Source of the DNA: Sphingomonas sp. ID1715
GTDB lineage: Bacteria > Pseudomonadota > Alphaproteobacteria > Sphingomonadales > Sphingomonadaceae
Assembly (NCBI RefSeq): GCF_013044515.1
Contig: NZ_JABEPR010000002.1
Coordinates: 682,001 to 746,000, forward strand
Length of the DNA stretch: 64,000 bases
Direction: 5' to 3'
Under the pieces are notes generated by a model. That model saw only the letters and a list, made by a program, of their open reading frames with translations, was not told the origin of the DNA and ran no database searches. Positions 44,365-52,983 of the stretch are shown in pieces (within the stretch, counting starts at the first letter, position 1; every line of letters begins with the position of its first letter). The position numbers and the translations under genes were made by a program.

Positions 44365-44511
44365 ATGATGGAAGGCAACTTCGTCGCCGTGTCGCGCCCG
44401 TCGCGGGCGGAAGGTGTCGGCCAGGCTTTGCAATCGGCATTTCGCGATGGCGTTCAGCTCCCGTCGGAGATGCAGCGCTGCCTGCAGCAGCTCGACCGCA
44501 TCAAGCTTTAG
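44365..44511 (+). CDS. small protein, 48 aa, possibly NepR-like
   Basis: Too short to stand out, but the frame from ATG 44365 to TAG 44509 has GGGAG 6 bases upstream. It begins MMEGNFVAVSRPSRAEG and ends GQALQSAFRDGV, LPSEMQRCLQQLDRIKL. The C-terminal pattern Gly-x-Ala-Leu...Phe-x-Asp...Pro...Leu-x-x-Leu-Asp recalls the NepR anti-sigma factors, which end with a similar Leu-x-x-Leu-Asp helix, but the Glu-Pro of NepR is missing. An upstream ATG at 44335 would add 10 residues. Function is not established. Confidence 0.5.
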   Translation: MMEGNFVAVSRPSRAEGVGQALQSAFRDGVQLPSEMQRCLQQLDRIKL

Positions 44512-44522
44512 CGGACACGGCC

Positions 44523-44921
44523 CTAGACCAGCGCCAGCGCACTGAGTTCCTGCAGCATCTGCGGCGGCAGTTCGGCAAGCCCGCTTCCCCCGCTCACGTC
44601 CGCCGGGGCATCGCCGCCTTCCAGATAGCGCCAGCCCTGGTGCGCACGGCGCGGCGCCCCGAGGATCGGCACCAGCCGCTCATCGAGTTCGATCACGCAG
44701 CGCCGGTCCTCGGCTTCGGCAAAGCGCAGTATCTCCTGCCGCCCGACCAGCTGATGGCGAATGATCCAGAAGAGCGAGCCGCCGATCAGTTCGGCATGGC
44801 GGGTGGGGCGATAGCGGGTGACGATCCGCATGACGCCGCCTTCGGCGCGCGCAGCGACCCTTGCCCGCAACGCCTCGGCCGAGGTGCAGCCCATCGCAAC
44901 TTTGGTCAAATGCAGCGCCAT
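44523..44921 (-). CDS. DUF1489 family protein
   Basis: A 132-aa protein, MALHLTKVAMGCTSAEAL, VTRYRPTRHAELIGGSLFWIIRHQLVGRQEILRF, ending with a cluster of Leu and Pro. This is the DUF1489 pattern, widespread in alphaproteobacteria and of unknown function; RYRPTR and GSLFWI are the most conserved parts. The ATG at 44921 is preferred over one 12 codons earlier. It sits 7 bases after the mgtE stop on the same strand and may be co-transcribed. Confidence 0.85.
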   Translation of the reverse strand: MALHLTKVAMGCTSAEALRARVAARAEGGVMRIVTRYRPTRHAELIGGSLFWIIRHQLVGRQEILRFAEAEDRRCVIELDERLVPILGAPRRAHQGWRYLEGGDAPADVSGGSGLAELPPQMLQELSALALV

Positions 44922-44928
44922 CAAGCGC

Positions 44929-46332
44929 TTAGCTGGCGAGTCCCGCCGCCGTTGCAAGGCCCAGAAACGCGAGAAAACCCATCGAATCCGTCATCATCGT
45001 CACGAACACCGATGATGCGACCGCCGGGTCCTGGTTAAGGCGGTCGAGCAGCAGCGGCACCAGCACGCCCGCCATGCCGGCGACGAGGATGTTGGTCATC
45101 ATCGCCGCGGCGATCACCGCGCCGAGCTGGCCGTTAGCAAATACCAACGCGACGCCGATGCCGATCACCGTCGCGACCGTGCCGCCGTTGAGCAGCGCAA
45201 TCCGCAACTCGCGCACGATCGAACGCCAGGTGTTCGATTGGGTCAGCTGGTTGGTGGCGAGCGCGCGCACGGTCACCGCCATGGTCTGGGTGCCGGCATT
45301 GCCTCCGACCCCCGCGACGATCGGCATCAAGGTCGCAAGTGCCACCATCCGCTCGATCGTCCCTTCGAACCAGCTGATCACGAAGGAGGCGAGCAAGGCG
45401 GTGGCGAGATTGGCGATCAGCCAGCGGACGCGGTTGCGATAGCTTTGCGTGACCGGCTCGTTGATGTCGCCTTCGCCGACGCCGGACAGCAGCAGCGCGT
45501 CCTCGCTCGCCTCTTCCTGGATGATGTGAACGATGTCGTCGGCGGTGATCATGCCGACCAGTCGCCCCGATCCGTCCACCACGGCGGCGGAAATCAGCGC
45601 ATATTTCTGGAAGCGGAGCGCCACTTCCTCCTGGTCCATGTCGACCGGGATCAGCGTCTGCTCGCGCTTCATCACGTCGGCGACTGCCACCTTGCGCGGC
45701 GTGCGCAGGATCCAGCTGAGCGCGCAGGTGCCGACCGGATGATGCGCCGGATCAACGACGAAAACTTCCCAGAAATCGGTCGTCAGGTCGTCATTGCCGC
45801 GCAGATAGTCGATGACGTCGCCGACCGTCCAATGCTCGGGCACCGCGATCAGCTCGCGCTGCATCAGGCGGCCGGCGGATTCCTCTGGATAGGACAAAGC
45901 CTCTTCGATCGCCGCGCGGTCGTCCGGCTCCATCGCGCGCAGCACTTCCCGCTGCTCGGCCGGCTCCATATCCTCGATGATCGCGACCGCATCGTCGGTA
46001 TCGAGCTCGGCGGCGATGTCGGCGACCTGGGCCGGCTCGAGCTCGTCGATCAGGTCCTCGCGGACCCAGTCGTTCATTTCGGCGAACACGTCGCCGTCGA
46101 GCAGGTCCTTGAGCGCCACCGCCAGCGGCTGGCGCCAGTCGGACGGCGCCAGCTCGAACAGGTCGGCGATGTCGGCCGGGTGCAGCGGCGCGACCAGCGC
46201 GCGCGCGCCTTCCTCGTCGCCCTGCTCCAGATGTTCGATGACGGCGCTGACGAACTCCGGCTTCAACCGATCGTCCTCGTCGAGCTGGGTCTCGGCTTCG
46301 GCGGCGGCCTGGTCGAGTTCGATCTCGCTCAT
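44929..46332 (-). CDS. mgtE: magnesium transporter MgtE
   Basis: Mg2+ channel with a cytoplasmic sensor, 467 aa. It has an N-terminal MgtE_N helical bundle (ERADLFELAPSDW-type repeats such as LHPADIADLFELAP), a pair of CBS domains (VADVMKREQTLIPVDMDQEEVA, LVGMITADDIVHIIQEEASED) and five transmembrane helices with the pore-lining ANLATALLASFVI and GVGGNAGTQTMAV. The ATG at 46332 has AGGAGG 5-6 bases upstream. Length is normal. Confidence 0.95.
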   Translation of the reverse strand: MSEIELDQAAAEAETQLDEDDRLKPEFVSAVIEHLEQGDEEGARALVAPLHPADIADLFELAPSDWRQPLAVALKDLLDGDVFAEMNDWVREDLIDELEPAQVADIAAELDTDDAVAIIEDMEPAEQREVLRAMEPDDRAAIEEALSYPEESAGRLMQRELIAVPEHWTVGDVIDYLRGNDDLTTDFWEVFVVDPAHHPVGTCALSWILRTPRKVAVADVMKREQTLIPVDMDQEEVALRFQKYALISAAVVDGSGRLVGMITADDIVHIIQEEASEDALLLSGVGEGDINEPVTQSYRNRVRWLIANLATALLASFVISWFEGTIERMVALATLMPIVAGVGGNAGTQTMAVTVRALATNQLTQSNTWRSIVRELRIALLNGGTVATVIGIGVALVFANGQLGAVIAAAMMTNILVAGMAGVLVPLLLDRLNQDPAVASSVFVTMMTDSMGFLAFLGLATAAGLAS

Positions 46333-46449
46333 CTCCGCCTCCTTCCTCACGCCTTGCGGCGGCTTAGGCGCGGGCGGGCGGCAAAGGCAACCTTCCATCG
46401 CCCGCCTCCGTCTCTATATGGGCCGCATCCAATCACGGGAGTAATCTAC

Positions 46450-46902
46450 ATGGCCGGCGACACGCTTACCCTCACGCTCGATTCCGGCGGCGACGTCGTC
46501 ATCCGCCTCCGCCCCGACCTCGCCCCCGGCCATGTCGAGCGGATCACCGAACTGGCGAACGAAGGCTTTTACGATGGTGTGGTCTTCCACCGCGTCATCG
46601 ACGGCTTCATGGCGCAGGGCGGCGATCCGACCGGCACCGGCACTGGCGGCTCGAAGAAGCCGGACCTGAAGGCCGAGTTCAACAGCGAGCCGCACGTCCG
46701 CGGCGTCTGCTCCATGGCGCGGACCAATCAGCCGAACTCCGCCAACAGCCAGTTCTTCATCTGCCTCGACGACGCGACCTTCCTTGATCGTCAATATACG
46801 GTCTGGGGCGTGGTCGAGAGCGGCATGGAATATGTCGACGCCCTCCCCAAGGGTGAGCCTCCGCGCACGCCCGGCAAGATCGTCAAGGCGACGGTAAACT
46901 GA
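46450..46902 (+). CDS. ppiB: peptidyl-prolyl cis-trans isomerase (cyclophilin)
   Basis: Cytosolic cyclophilin, 150 aa, speeds proline isomerisation. The active-site pattern is VVFHRVIDGFMAQGGDPTGTGTGG, SMARTNQPNSANSQFFI and FLDRQYTVWGVV. It lacks a signal peptide, so it is the cytosolic PpiB-like form. It is divergent from mgtE across 117 bases, with GGGAG-like sequence upstream of the ATG (46450). Confidence 0.94.
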   Translation: MAGDTLTLTLDSGGDVVIRLRPDLAPGHVERITELANEGFYDGVVFHRVIDGFMAQGGDPTGTGTGGSKKPDLKAEFNSEPHVRGVCSMARTNQPNSANSQFFICLDDATFLDRQYTVWGVVESGMEYVDALPKGEPPRTPGKIVKATVN

Positions 46903-46904
46903 TT

Positions 46905-47015
46905 CGTCATCCCGAACTTGTTTCGGGACAAGGCTCGGGCAGCGGATAGTCGGGCGGGTTTTCTGCTGAAATCCACGCTGCTCCACCCTTGTCCTGAAAC
47001 AGGTTCAGGATGACG
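46905..47015. repeat. inverted repeat, family D, between ppiB and crcB
   Basis: 29-base arms at 46905-46933 (CGTCATCCCGAACTTGTTTC...) and 46987-47015 (ending TTCAGGATGACG) are imperfect complements around a 53-base centre. The ends CGTCATCC/GGATGACG are a well-known form of dispersed palindrome. It takes up nearly the whole gap and can form a long stem after the ppiB stop. Confidence 0.75.
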
Positions 47016-47038
47016 TTCCGTGCTGTTAAGCCCACCCC

Positions 47039-47389
47039 ATGAACACGTTCCTCGTCATGATCGGCGGCGCGGTCGGCGCTGCGGCGCGCTTCCATCTGGG
47101 TGGCGCGCTCGGCCGGGGCGCGGCCTTTCCCTGGGGCACGTTGGTGGTGAACATCGTGGGCGGATTGCTGATGGGCCTGCTGATGGCCCGCGATCCCGGA
47201 GACGGGGCGCGCCTGCTGATCGGGGTGGGCCTGCTGGGTGGCTTCACGACGTTCTCCGCCTTCAGCCTGGAAACGGTGCGCCTGTTCGAAGGCGGCGCAG
47301 CTGCCCTGGCGCTCGCCTATGTCGCCGCCTCGGTGATCGGCGCCTGCGTGGCCCTGTGGCTCGGCCTGGCCCTGGGACGCGCGGCATGA
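47039..47389 (+). CDS. crcB: fluoride exporter CrcB (Fluc)
   Basis: Small membrane channel, 116 aa, with four hydrophobic helices. The conserved GGAVGAAARF start, the Asn in PWGTLVVNIVG and the GGFTTFSAFSLE filter segment are intact. Fluc channels are dual-topology dimers that expel fluoride. No fluoride riboswitch is visible upstream; the gap is taken by the repeat. Its stop overlaps the next start (ATGA). Confidence 0.93.
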   Translation: MNTFLVMIGGAVGAAARFHLGGALGRGAAFPWGTLVVNIVGGLLMGLLMARDPGDGARLLIGVGLLGGFTTFSAFSLETVRLFEGGAAALALAYVAASVIGACVALWLGLALGRAA

Positions 47390-48471
47390 GCGAAGTGCGC
47401 ACCTTCAAGGTCGGCGCGGACGACGACGACATCCGGCTCGACCGCTGGTTCAAGCGGCATCTGCCGGAGATCAGCTTCACCCAGGTATCGAAATGGGCGC
47501 GCACGGGCCAGCTGCGCCTCGATGGCAAGCGCGCCGCGCCCGGTGACCGCATCGCCGTCGGTCAGTTGATCCGCGTGCCCCCCGCCGAGCCGCCTGCACC
47601 CGAAAAGGCAAAGCCGAAGCGCGAGCGGCCGCAGCTCAGCGACGACCAGATCGCATTTGCGCAGGAGCTGCTGATCCACAAGGATGCGCAGGCGCTGGTC
47701 ATCAACAAGCCGCCCGGCCTCGCCACCCAGGGCGGCACCAAGACGCACGAGCATGTCGATGGCCTGCTCGACGCGTTGCAGTTCGAGGCGGAGGGCCGAC
47801 CGAAGCTCGTCCACCGGCTCGACAAGGACACGTCGGGCGCGCTGCTTCTTGCCCGTACCAGCCGCGCCGCGGCCTTCTTCACCAAGGCGTTCTCCAGCCG
47901 CACCGCGCGCAAGGTCTATTGGGCGCTGATCACCGGCGTGCCGTCGATCGAGGACGGCTTCATCGAACTGCCGATCGCCAAGCAGCCGGGCACCGGCGGC
48001 GAGAAGATGCACGTCGATGAAAAGGAAGGCAGCCCCGCCAAGACCCGTTACCGAGTGATCGAGCGCGCCGGCAACCGCGCCGCCTGGGTCGAGCTCCAGC
48101 CCTTCACCGGCCGGACGCACCAGCTGCGCGTGCACATGGCGGCGATCGGCCACCCGATCGTCGGCGACGGAAAATATGGCGGGCAGGACGCCTTCCTGAC
48201 CGGCGGCATCAGCCGCAAGATGCACCTCCACGCCCGCCGCATCCGCATCGACCATCCCGATGGCGGCCGTGTTGACGTGATGGCGGACCTGCCCGCGCAC
48301 TTCGCCGAAAGCCTCGACCTCCTCGGCTTCGAGCTGGAAGCCGGCGACCTGCCGCTCGACGACGTCAAGTTCAGCGACACGCCCGAGGGCAAGAAACGTG
48401 CGGAAAGTGCCGCCGCCAAGGCCCGCCGTAAGGAACGCAAGGGCGAGCGCCGGGGACGCAGTCGGGGGTGA
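47386..48471 (+). CDS. rluC: RluC-family 23S rRNA pseudouridine synthase
   Basis: Ribosomal RNA modifying enzyme, 361 aa. An N-terminal S4 domain (IRLDRWFKRHLPEISFTQVSKWARTGQLRLDG) precedes the RluA-type catalytic domain with the catalytic Asp in VHRLDKDTSGALLLAR and the RTHQLRVHM segment. The C-terminal Lys/Arg-rich tail (RRKERKGERRGRSR) probably binds RNA. It overlaps crcB by 4 bases and the next gene by one to four. Confidence 0.9.
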   Translation: MSEVRTFKVGADDDDIRLDRWFKRHLPEISFTQVSKWARTGQLRLDGKRAAPGDRIAVGQLIRVPPAEPPAPEKAKPKRERPQLSDDQIAFAQELLIHKDAQALVINKPPGLATQGGTKTHEHVDGLLDALQFEAEGRPKLVHRLDKDTSGALLLARTSRAAAFFTKAFSSRTARKVYWALITGVPSIEDGFIELPIAKQPGTGGEKMHVDEKEGSPAKTRYRVIERAGNRAAWVELQPFTGRTHQLRVHMAAIGHPIVGDGKYGGQDAFLTGGISRKMHLHARRIRIDHPDGGRVDVMADLPAHFAESLDLLGFELEAGDLPLDDVKFSDTPEGKKRAESAAAKARRKERKGERRGRSRG

Positions 48472-49067
48472 TGCACCCGAACAGGGCCTTTCACGGTCAA
48501 GACGACGAAGAGGGCCTCGCGCTCGCCGAGCGGCTGGCATTCGCGCATATTTTCGCCGTGCCGGAAGGTCGCCCAATGGTCGTCCACGCTCCCATCGTCA
48601 GGGCAAGCAAGCGCGCGTTCCGCTTCCACCTGGCGCGCGGCAACCGAATGACGCAGCATCTGGATGGCGCGACGGTGCTGCTGAGCCTTGTGGGGGCGCA
48701 AGGGTACATCACCCCCAACTGGTATGCTCAGCCACCGGATCAGGTGCCAACCTGGAACTACATCGCGGTCGAGCTGGACGGCACGGCACGGCTATTGCCT
48801 GACGAGGCCCTCATCGAGCAGCTCGACCGGCTTGCCGAAGTGCACGAGCCCGGCCTCTCTCCCGCGCCTTGGACGCGCGGGAAGATGGCTCCGGCCAAGT
48901 TCGAGGCGATGCATAGAGCAATCGCGGGCTTCGAAGTCGAAATCGACTCGGTTCGGGTCACACGCAAACTCAGCCAGAACAAGCCCGATCAAGACCGCGC
49001 GGGAGTGATCGCCGGGCTGATCGCCAGCGGCAATCTCAGCCTTGCTCAGGCGATGCGCGTGGCATGA
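48471..49067 (+). CDS. FMN-binding PaiB-like protein
   Basis: A 198-aa flavin split-barrel protein of the PaiB/'FMN-binding negative transcriptional regulator' family, with ALAERLAFAHIFAVPEGRPMVVHAP, QHLDGATVLLSLVGAQGYITPNWY and a C-terminal KLSQNKPDQDRAGVIAGL. PaiB was described as a sporulation and protease regulator in Bacillus, but most homologues are of unknown role. Start ATG 48471 shares one base with the rluC stop. Confidence 0.85.
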   Translation: MHPNRAFHGQDDEEGLALAERLAFAHIFAVPEGRPMVVHAPIVRASKRAFRFHLARGNRMTQHLDGATVLLSLVGAQGYITPNWYAQPPDQVPTWNYIAVELDGTARLLPDEALIEQLDRLAEVHEPGLSPAPWTRGKMAPAKFEAMHRAIAGFEVEIDSVRVTRKLSQNKPDQDRAGVIAGLIASGNLSLAQAMRVA

Positions 49068-49744
49068 ACCGCCTCGCCCTGTTCGATTGCGACGGCACTT
49101 TGGTCGACAGTCAGGCGTCGATCGTGCGCGCGATGAACGCCTGCTTCGAGGAACATGGCCTCATCCCGCCCGACCGCAGCGCCACGCGCCGGATCGTCGG
49201 CTTGAGCCTGCCCGAGGCCATGCGCGTGCTCGTGCCCGAGGGCGAGGCGGGGCTGCACGACGCGCTGACCGCCAGTTACAAGGCCGCCTTCTTTCAACAT
49301 CGCGAGGCCGGGCTCGTCGAAGAGCCGCTGTTCGACGGCATCGCCGAGGCGCTGGAAGCGCTCGAATGCGCGGGCTGGCTGCTCGGCGTCGCGACGGGCA
49401 AGTCGGACCGGGGCTTGCGCTTCTGCCTGGAACATCACGGGCTGCACGCCCGTTTCGTGACCTTGCAGACCGCCGACCGCCACCCGTCCAAGCCTCACCC
49501 CGCCATGCTCCAGGCGGCGATCGCAGAGGCCGGGGCAACGCCCGAAACCACGGTGATGATCGGCGACACCAGCTTCGACATGATGATGGCGGTGGCCGGC
49601 GGCGCCCATGCACTGGGTGTCGGCTGGGGCTATCATGGCCCTGACGAGCTGCGCGCCGCGGGAGCGCAGAACGTGGTCGATAGCGCGCCGGCTCTGATCG
49701 AACACCTCCAGACTTTCCAACCCGGATGCCGCCTTGATGACTGA
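49064..49744 (+). CDS. HAD-family phosphatase (phosphoglycolate phosphatase-like)
   Basis: A 226-aa class IA HAD hydrolase. Motif I FDCDGTLVDSQASI, motif II GVATGKSD, Lys in PSKPHPAML, and motif III MIGDTSFDMMMA are present, with an alpha-helical cap. The substrate may be phosphoglycolate or another sugar phosphate. It overlaps the PaiB-like gene by 4 bases and the following small gene by 8. Confidence 0.87.
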   Translation: MNRLALFDCDGTLVDSQASIVRAMNACFEEHGLIPPDRSATRRIVGLSLPEAMRVLVPEGEAGLHDALTASYKAAFFQHREAGLVEEPLFDGIAEALEALECAGWLLGVATGKSDRGLRFCLEHHGLHARFVTLQTADRHPSKPHPAMLQAAIAEAGATPETTVMIGDTSFDMMMAVAGGAHALGVGWGYHGPDELRAAGAQNVVDSAPALIEHLQTFQPGCRLDD

Positions 49745-49943
49745 CCCCGCACGCAATCGGTTTCTCGTCATCTCGTTCGTGCGGCTCGCCGGCGCGGGGC
49801 TGACCGTGCTGGGCCTGGTAATCTCGAGCGGCCGCTGGCCGGACGTGCCGCCGCCCGCCGGTATTGCCGTAGTATTGCTGGGCGTCTTCGGCTTTGCGGT
49901 CGCGCCGCGGCTGCTCGCCCGCCGGTGGCGGAGCCCGCAGTGA
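49737..49943 (+). CDS. small membrane protein (68 aa)
   Basis: I do not recognise the family. The protein has two hydrophobic helices (about residues 10-30, RFLVISFVRLAGAGLTVLGLV, and 41-58, GIAVVLLGVFGFAVAP) with a short PPP loop between, and a basic C-terminus (RRWRSPQ). It is translated between the phosphatase and the ATP12 gene, overlapping both, so it belongs to the operon. Confidence 0.7.
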   Translation: MTDPARNRFLVISFVRLAGAGLTVLGLVISSGRWPDVPPPAGIAVVLLGVFGFAVAPRLLARRWRSPQ

Positions 49944-50620
49944 AGCGCTTCTGGAAGGAAGCGCGCGCCGAAGACGGGCAGGTGCTGCTCGATGACCGTC
50001 CGGTGCGCACGCCAAAGCGCAACCTCCTGGCCATCCCCTCCGCGCCCCTCGCCGACGCCGTCGCCGCCGAGTGGAGCGCGGTCGGTGAAGAGCTGGACCC
50101 GCGCCAGCTGCCGCTCACCGGCCTCGCCAACGCCGCCATCGACATCGTCGCGGCCGATCATGCGGGCTTTGCCGACACGCTCGCCCGCTATGCCGAGACC
50201 GACCTGCTCGCCTATCGTGCGACCTCCCCGGACGAACTGATCGCCCGGCAGGCGCAGCAATGGGATCCGCTGCTCGATTGGGTCCGTTCCCGCTATGACG
50301 TGCATGTCGAAGTGGTCGGCGGCATCATGCATCGGCCGCAGCCGGACGCGACGATCGCACGGCTGCGCGAGGCGGTGCTCGCCCGCACGGCCTTCGAACT
50401 CGCCGCCCTATCCCCGATCGTCACCATCGGTGGTTCGCTGATCGTCGGGCTGGCTCTGGTCGAGCGAGCATTCGAATCCGACCAACTCTGGTCAGCCGTC
50501 AATCTGGACGAGCTGTGGCAGGAAGAACTGTGGGGCGAGGACGCGCTCGCCATCGAAGGGCGCGCAGCGCGTCGGCGCGACTGGGAGGCGGCCGTCCGCC
50601 TCCTCGATCTGCTCACCTGA
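49940..50620 (+). CDS. ATP12-family F1-ATPase assembly chaperone
   Basis: A 226-aa protein of the ATP12 family, which in mitochondria and alphaproteobacteria helps F1 alpha-subunit assembly. The start MKRFWKEARAEDGQVLLDDRPVRTPKRN and the conserved LANAAIDIVA, DLLAYRATSPDELI, and GSLIVGLALVE, LDELWQEELWGED segments support it. A GTG at 49940 overlaps the previous stop as GTGA; an upstream GTG at 49925 is possible. Confidence 0.9.
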   Translation: MKRFWKEARAEDGQVLLDDRPVRTPKRNLLAIPSAPLADAVAAEWSAVGEELDPRQLPLTGLANAAIDIVAADHAGFADTLARYAETDLLAYRATSPDELIARQAQQWDPLLDWVRSRYDVHVEVVGGIMHRPQPDATIARLREAVLARTAFELAALSPIVTIGGSLIVGLALVERAFESDQLWSAVNLDELWQEELWGEDALAIEGRAARRRDWEAAVRLLDLLT

Positions 50621-50683
50621 TCATCCACAGCTTCGTCGCGATGGGCGATTTGAGCGGGCGCGCGGGCCTGCTAATCGGCCATC

Positions 50684-52927
50684 ATGACCGATCTTGCCGA
50701 TCCGTTCGACGCCATTGCCGACGCGCCGTTCGATAGCGCGCTGTCGCAGCGCTATCTCGTCTATGCGCTGTCGACGATCACCGCCCGCTCGCTGCCGGAC
50801 CTGCGCGACGGGCTGAAGCCGGTCCACCGACGGCTGCTCTGGGCGATGCGGCTGCTGCGGCTCGATCCCGCCGCCGGCTACAAGAAATGCGCGCGCGTCG
50901 TGGGTGACGTGATCGGCAAATACCATCCGCATGGCGACCAGTCAGTCTATGACGCGATGGTCCGCCTCGCCCAGACCTTCGCACTCCGCTACCCTCTGGT
51001 CGACGGGCAGGGCAATTTCGGCAATATCGACGGCGATAACGCGGCCGCCTATCGCTACACCGAAGCGCGGCTGACCCAGGTAGCGATCGACCTGATGGCC
51101 GGGCTCGACGAAGGAACGGTCGATTTCCGCCCCACCTATAATGGCGAGGAGGAAGAGCCGGAGATCATGCCGGGCCTCTTCCCGAACCTGCTCGCCAATG
51201 GCGCGAGCGGGATCGCGGTCGGCATGGCGACGAGCATTCCGCCGCATAACGCCGCCGAAGTGCTCGACGCCGCCATGCTGCTGATCGACGAGCCGGAAGC
51301 CGAAGCCGCTCGCCTGCTCGAGCATGTCAAAGGCCCGGACTTCCCCACCGGCGGCGTGATCATCGACGGGCCATCGGCGATCACGGAAGCCTATGCGACC
51401 GGCCGCGGGGCGTTCCGGGTGCGCGCGCGCTGGACGCGGGAGGATACCGGCCGCGGCACCTGGGCGGCGGTCGTCACCGAGATCCCCTATGGCGTGCAGA
51501 AGGGCAAATTGATCGAGGAGATCGCCGCTCTCATCAACGACAAGAAGCTGCCGATCCTGGAGGACATACGCGACGAGTCCGATGCCGAAATCCGGATCGT
51601 GCTCGAGCCGCGCAGCCGCACCGTCGATCCCGACATGCTGATGGACAGCCTGTTCCGGTTGAGCGACCTGGAAGTGCGGGTGCCTTTGAACATGAACGTG
51701 CTCGACGCCCATCACACGCCGCGCGTGCTGGGGCTGAAGGCGGTGCTGCAGGGCTGGCTCACCCACCAGTTCGAAGTGCTGCGCCGCCGTTCGGAGCATC
51801 GCCTTGCCAAGATCGACGACCGCATCGAGCTGCTCGACGGCTATCTGGTCGCCTATCTGAACCTCGATCGCGTCATCGAGATCATCCGCACCGAGGACGA
51901 GCCCAAACCGGTGATGATGGCCGAGTTCGGCCTCACCGACCGCCAGGCCGAAGCGATCCTCAACATGCGGCTGCGCTCGCTGCGGCGGCTCGAGGAGATG
52001 GAGATCAAGGGCGAGCGCAGCAAGCTGGAGGACGAACGGTCGGGACTGCAGGCGCTGCTCGCCTCCCCCGCGCGCCAGCGGACGCGCATGAAGCGCGACC
52101 TGACCGCGCTGCGCGACCGCTACGGTTTGGAAACGCCCCTCGGCGCCCGTCGCACCACGATCGAGGAGGCTGGTCCGGCCCGCGAATATAGCCGTGAGGC
52201 GATGATCGACAAGGAACCGATCACGGTCGTGCTGTCGCAGCGCGGCTGGATCAGGGCGCTGAAGGGCCATGCCGATCTCGCATCGGCCGAGACGATGAAG
52301 TTCAAGGAAGGCGATGGCCCGGCCTTCGCCTTCCACGCCCAGACCACCGACAAGATCCTGATCGCGGCGGAAAATGGCCGCTTCTTCACGCTTCCCGGCG
52401 ACAAGCTGCCCGGCGGCCGCGGCTTCGGTGAGCCGATCGGGCTGATGATCGATCTTGACGGATCGGTCGGCGTCGCCGCCTGCTTCACCGCCGGCGCCGG
52501 TCGCCTGCTTCTTGCCTCGTCGGACGGTCGCGGCTTTATCGCGAAGGTTGAGGATGTCGTTGCCGAAACCCGCAAGGGCAAGCAGGTGGTGAATGTTCGG
52601 CCGGGCTCCAAGCTCCGCATCGTCCGCCGCATCGCCGAGGATGCGGATTATGTCGCGGTGGTCGGCGACAACCGCAAGCTGGTGCTGTTTCCGCTGACCG
52701 AGCTGCCGGAAATGGGTCGGGGCCAGGGCGTAACCCTGCAGCGCTATCGGGACGGCGGGCTGTCCGACGCCATCGCGCTCAAGTTCGCCGACGGCCTCAG
52801 CTGGTCGATGGGCGGCGGCAGCGGCCGGACGCGCAGCGAGGCGGACCTGGCGCCGTGGCGCAGCGCGCGCGGCGCCGCCGGCCGCATGGCGCCGATCGGA
52901 TTTCCTCGCGACAACCGCTTCGGCTGA
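50684..52927 (+). CDS. parC: DNA topoisomerase IV subunit A
   Basis: Decatenating type II topoisomerase subunit, 747 aa. The catalytic Tyr is in [10 protein letters not shown] (Tyr 125). The quinolone region reads [14 protein letters not shown]: the position of enteric Ser 80 is Gln 86 and of Glu 84 is Asp 90. The C-terminal beta-pinwheel has only weak blades ([11 protein letters not shown]). It starts 63 bases after the ATP12 stop; no GyrA-box is present, which supports ParC rather than GyrA. Confidence 0.94.
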   Translation: MTDLADPFDAIADAPFDSALSQRYLVYALSTITARSLPDLRDGLKPVHRRLLWAMRLLRLDPAAGYKKCARVVGDVIGKYHPHGDQSVYDAMVRLAQTFALRYPLVDGQGNFGNIDGDNAAAYRYTEARLTQVAIDLMAGLDEGTVDFRPTYNGEEEEPEIMPGLFPNLLANGASGIAVGMATSIPPHNAAEVLDAAMLLIDEPEAEAARLLEHVKGPDFPTGGVIIDGPSAITEAYATGRGAFRVRARWTREDTGRGTWAAVVTEIPYGVQKGKLIEEIAALINDKKLPILEDIRDESDAEIRIVLEPRSRTVDPDMLMDSLFRLSDLEVRVPLNMNVLDAHHTPRVLGLKAVLQGWLTHQFEVLRRRSEHRLAKIDDRIELLDGYLVAYLNLDRVIEIIRTEDEPKPVMMAEFGLTDRQAEAILNMRLRSLRRLEEMEIKGERSKLEDERSGLQALLASPARQRTRMKRDLTALRDRYGLETPLGARRTTIEEAGPAREYSREAMIDKEPITVVLSQRGWIRALKGHADLASAETMKFKEGDGPAFAFHAQTTDKILIAAENGRFFTLPGDKLPGGRGFGEPIGLMIDLDGSVGVAACFTAGAGRLLLASSDGRGFIAKVEDVVAETRKGKQVVNVRPGSKLRIVRRIAEDADYVAVVGDNRKLVLFPLTELPEMGRGQGVTLQRYRDGGLSDAIALKFADGLSWSMGGGSGRTRSEADLAPWRSARGAAGRMAPIGFPRDNRFG

Positions 52928-52983
52928 TCGCCGCAGACAAGGAGAAGAAGGCCTTAACCATTCCCGCCTAGTGCGGAGCGGGA

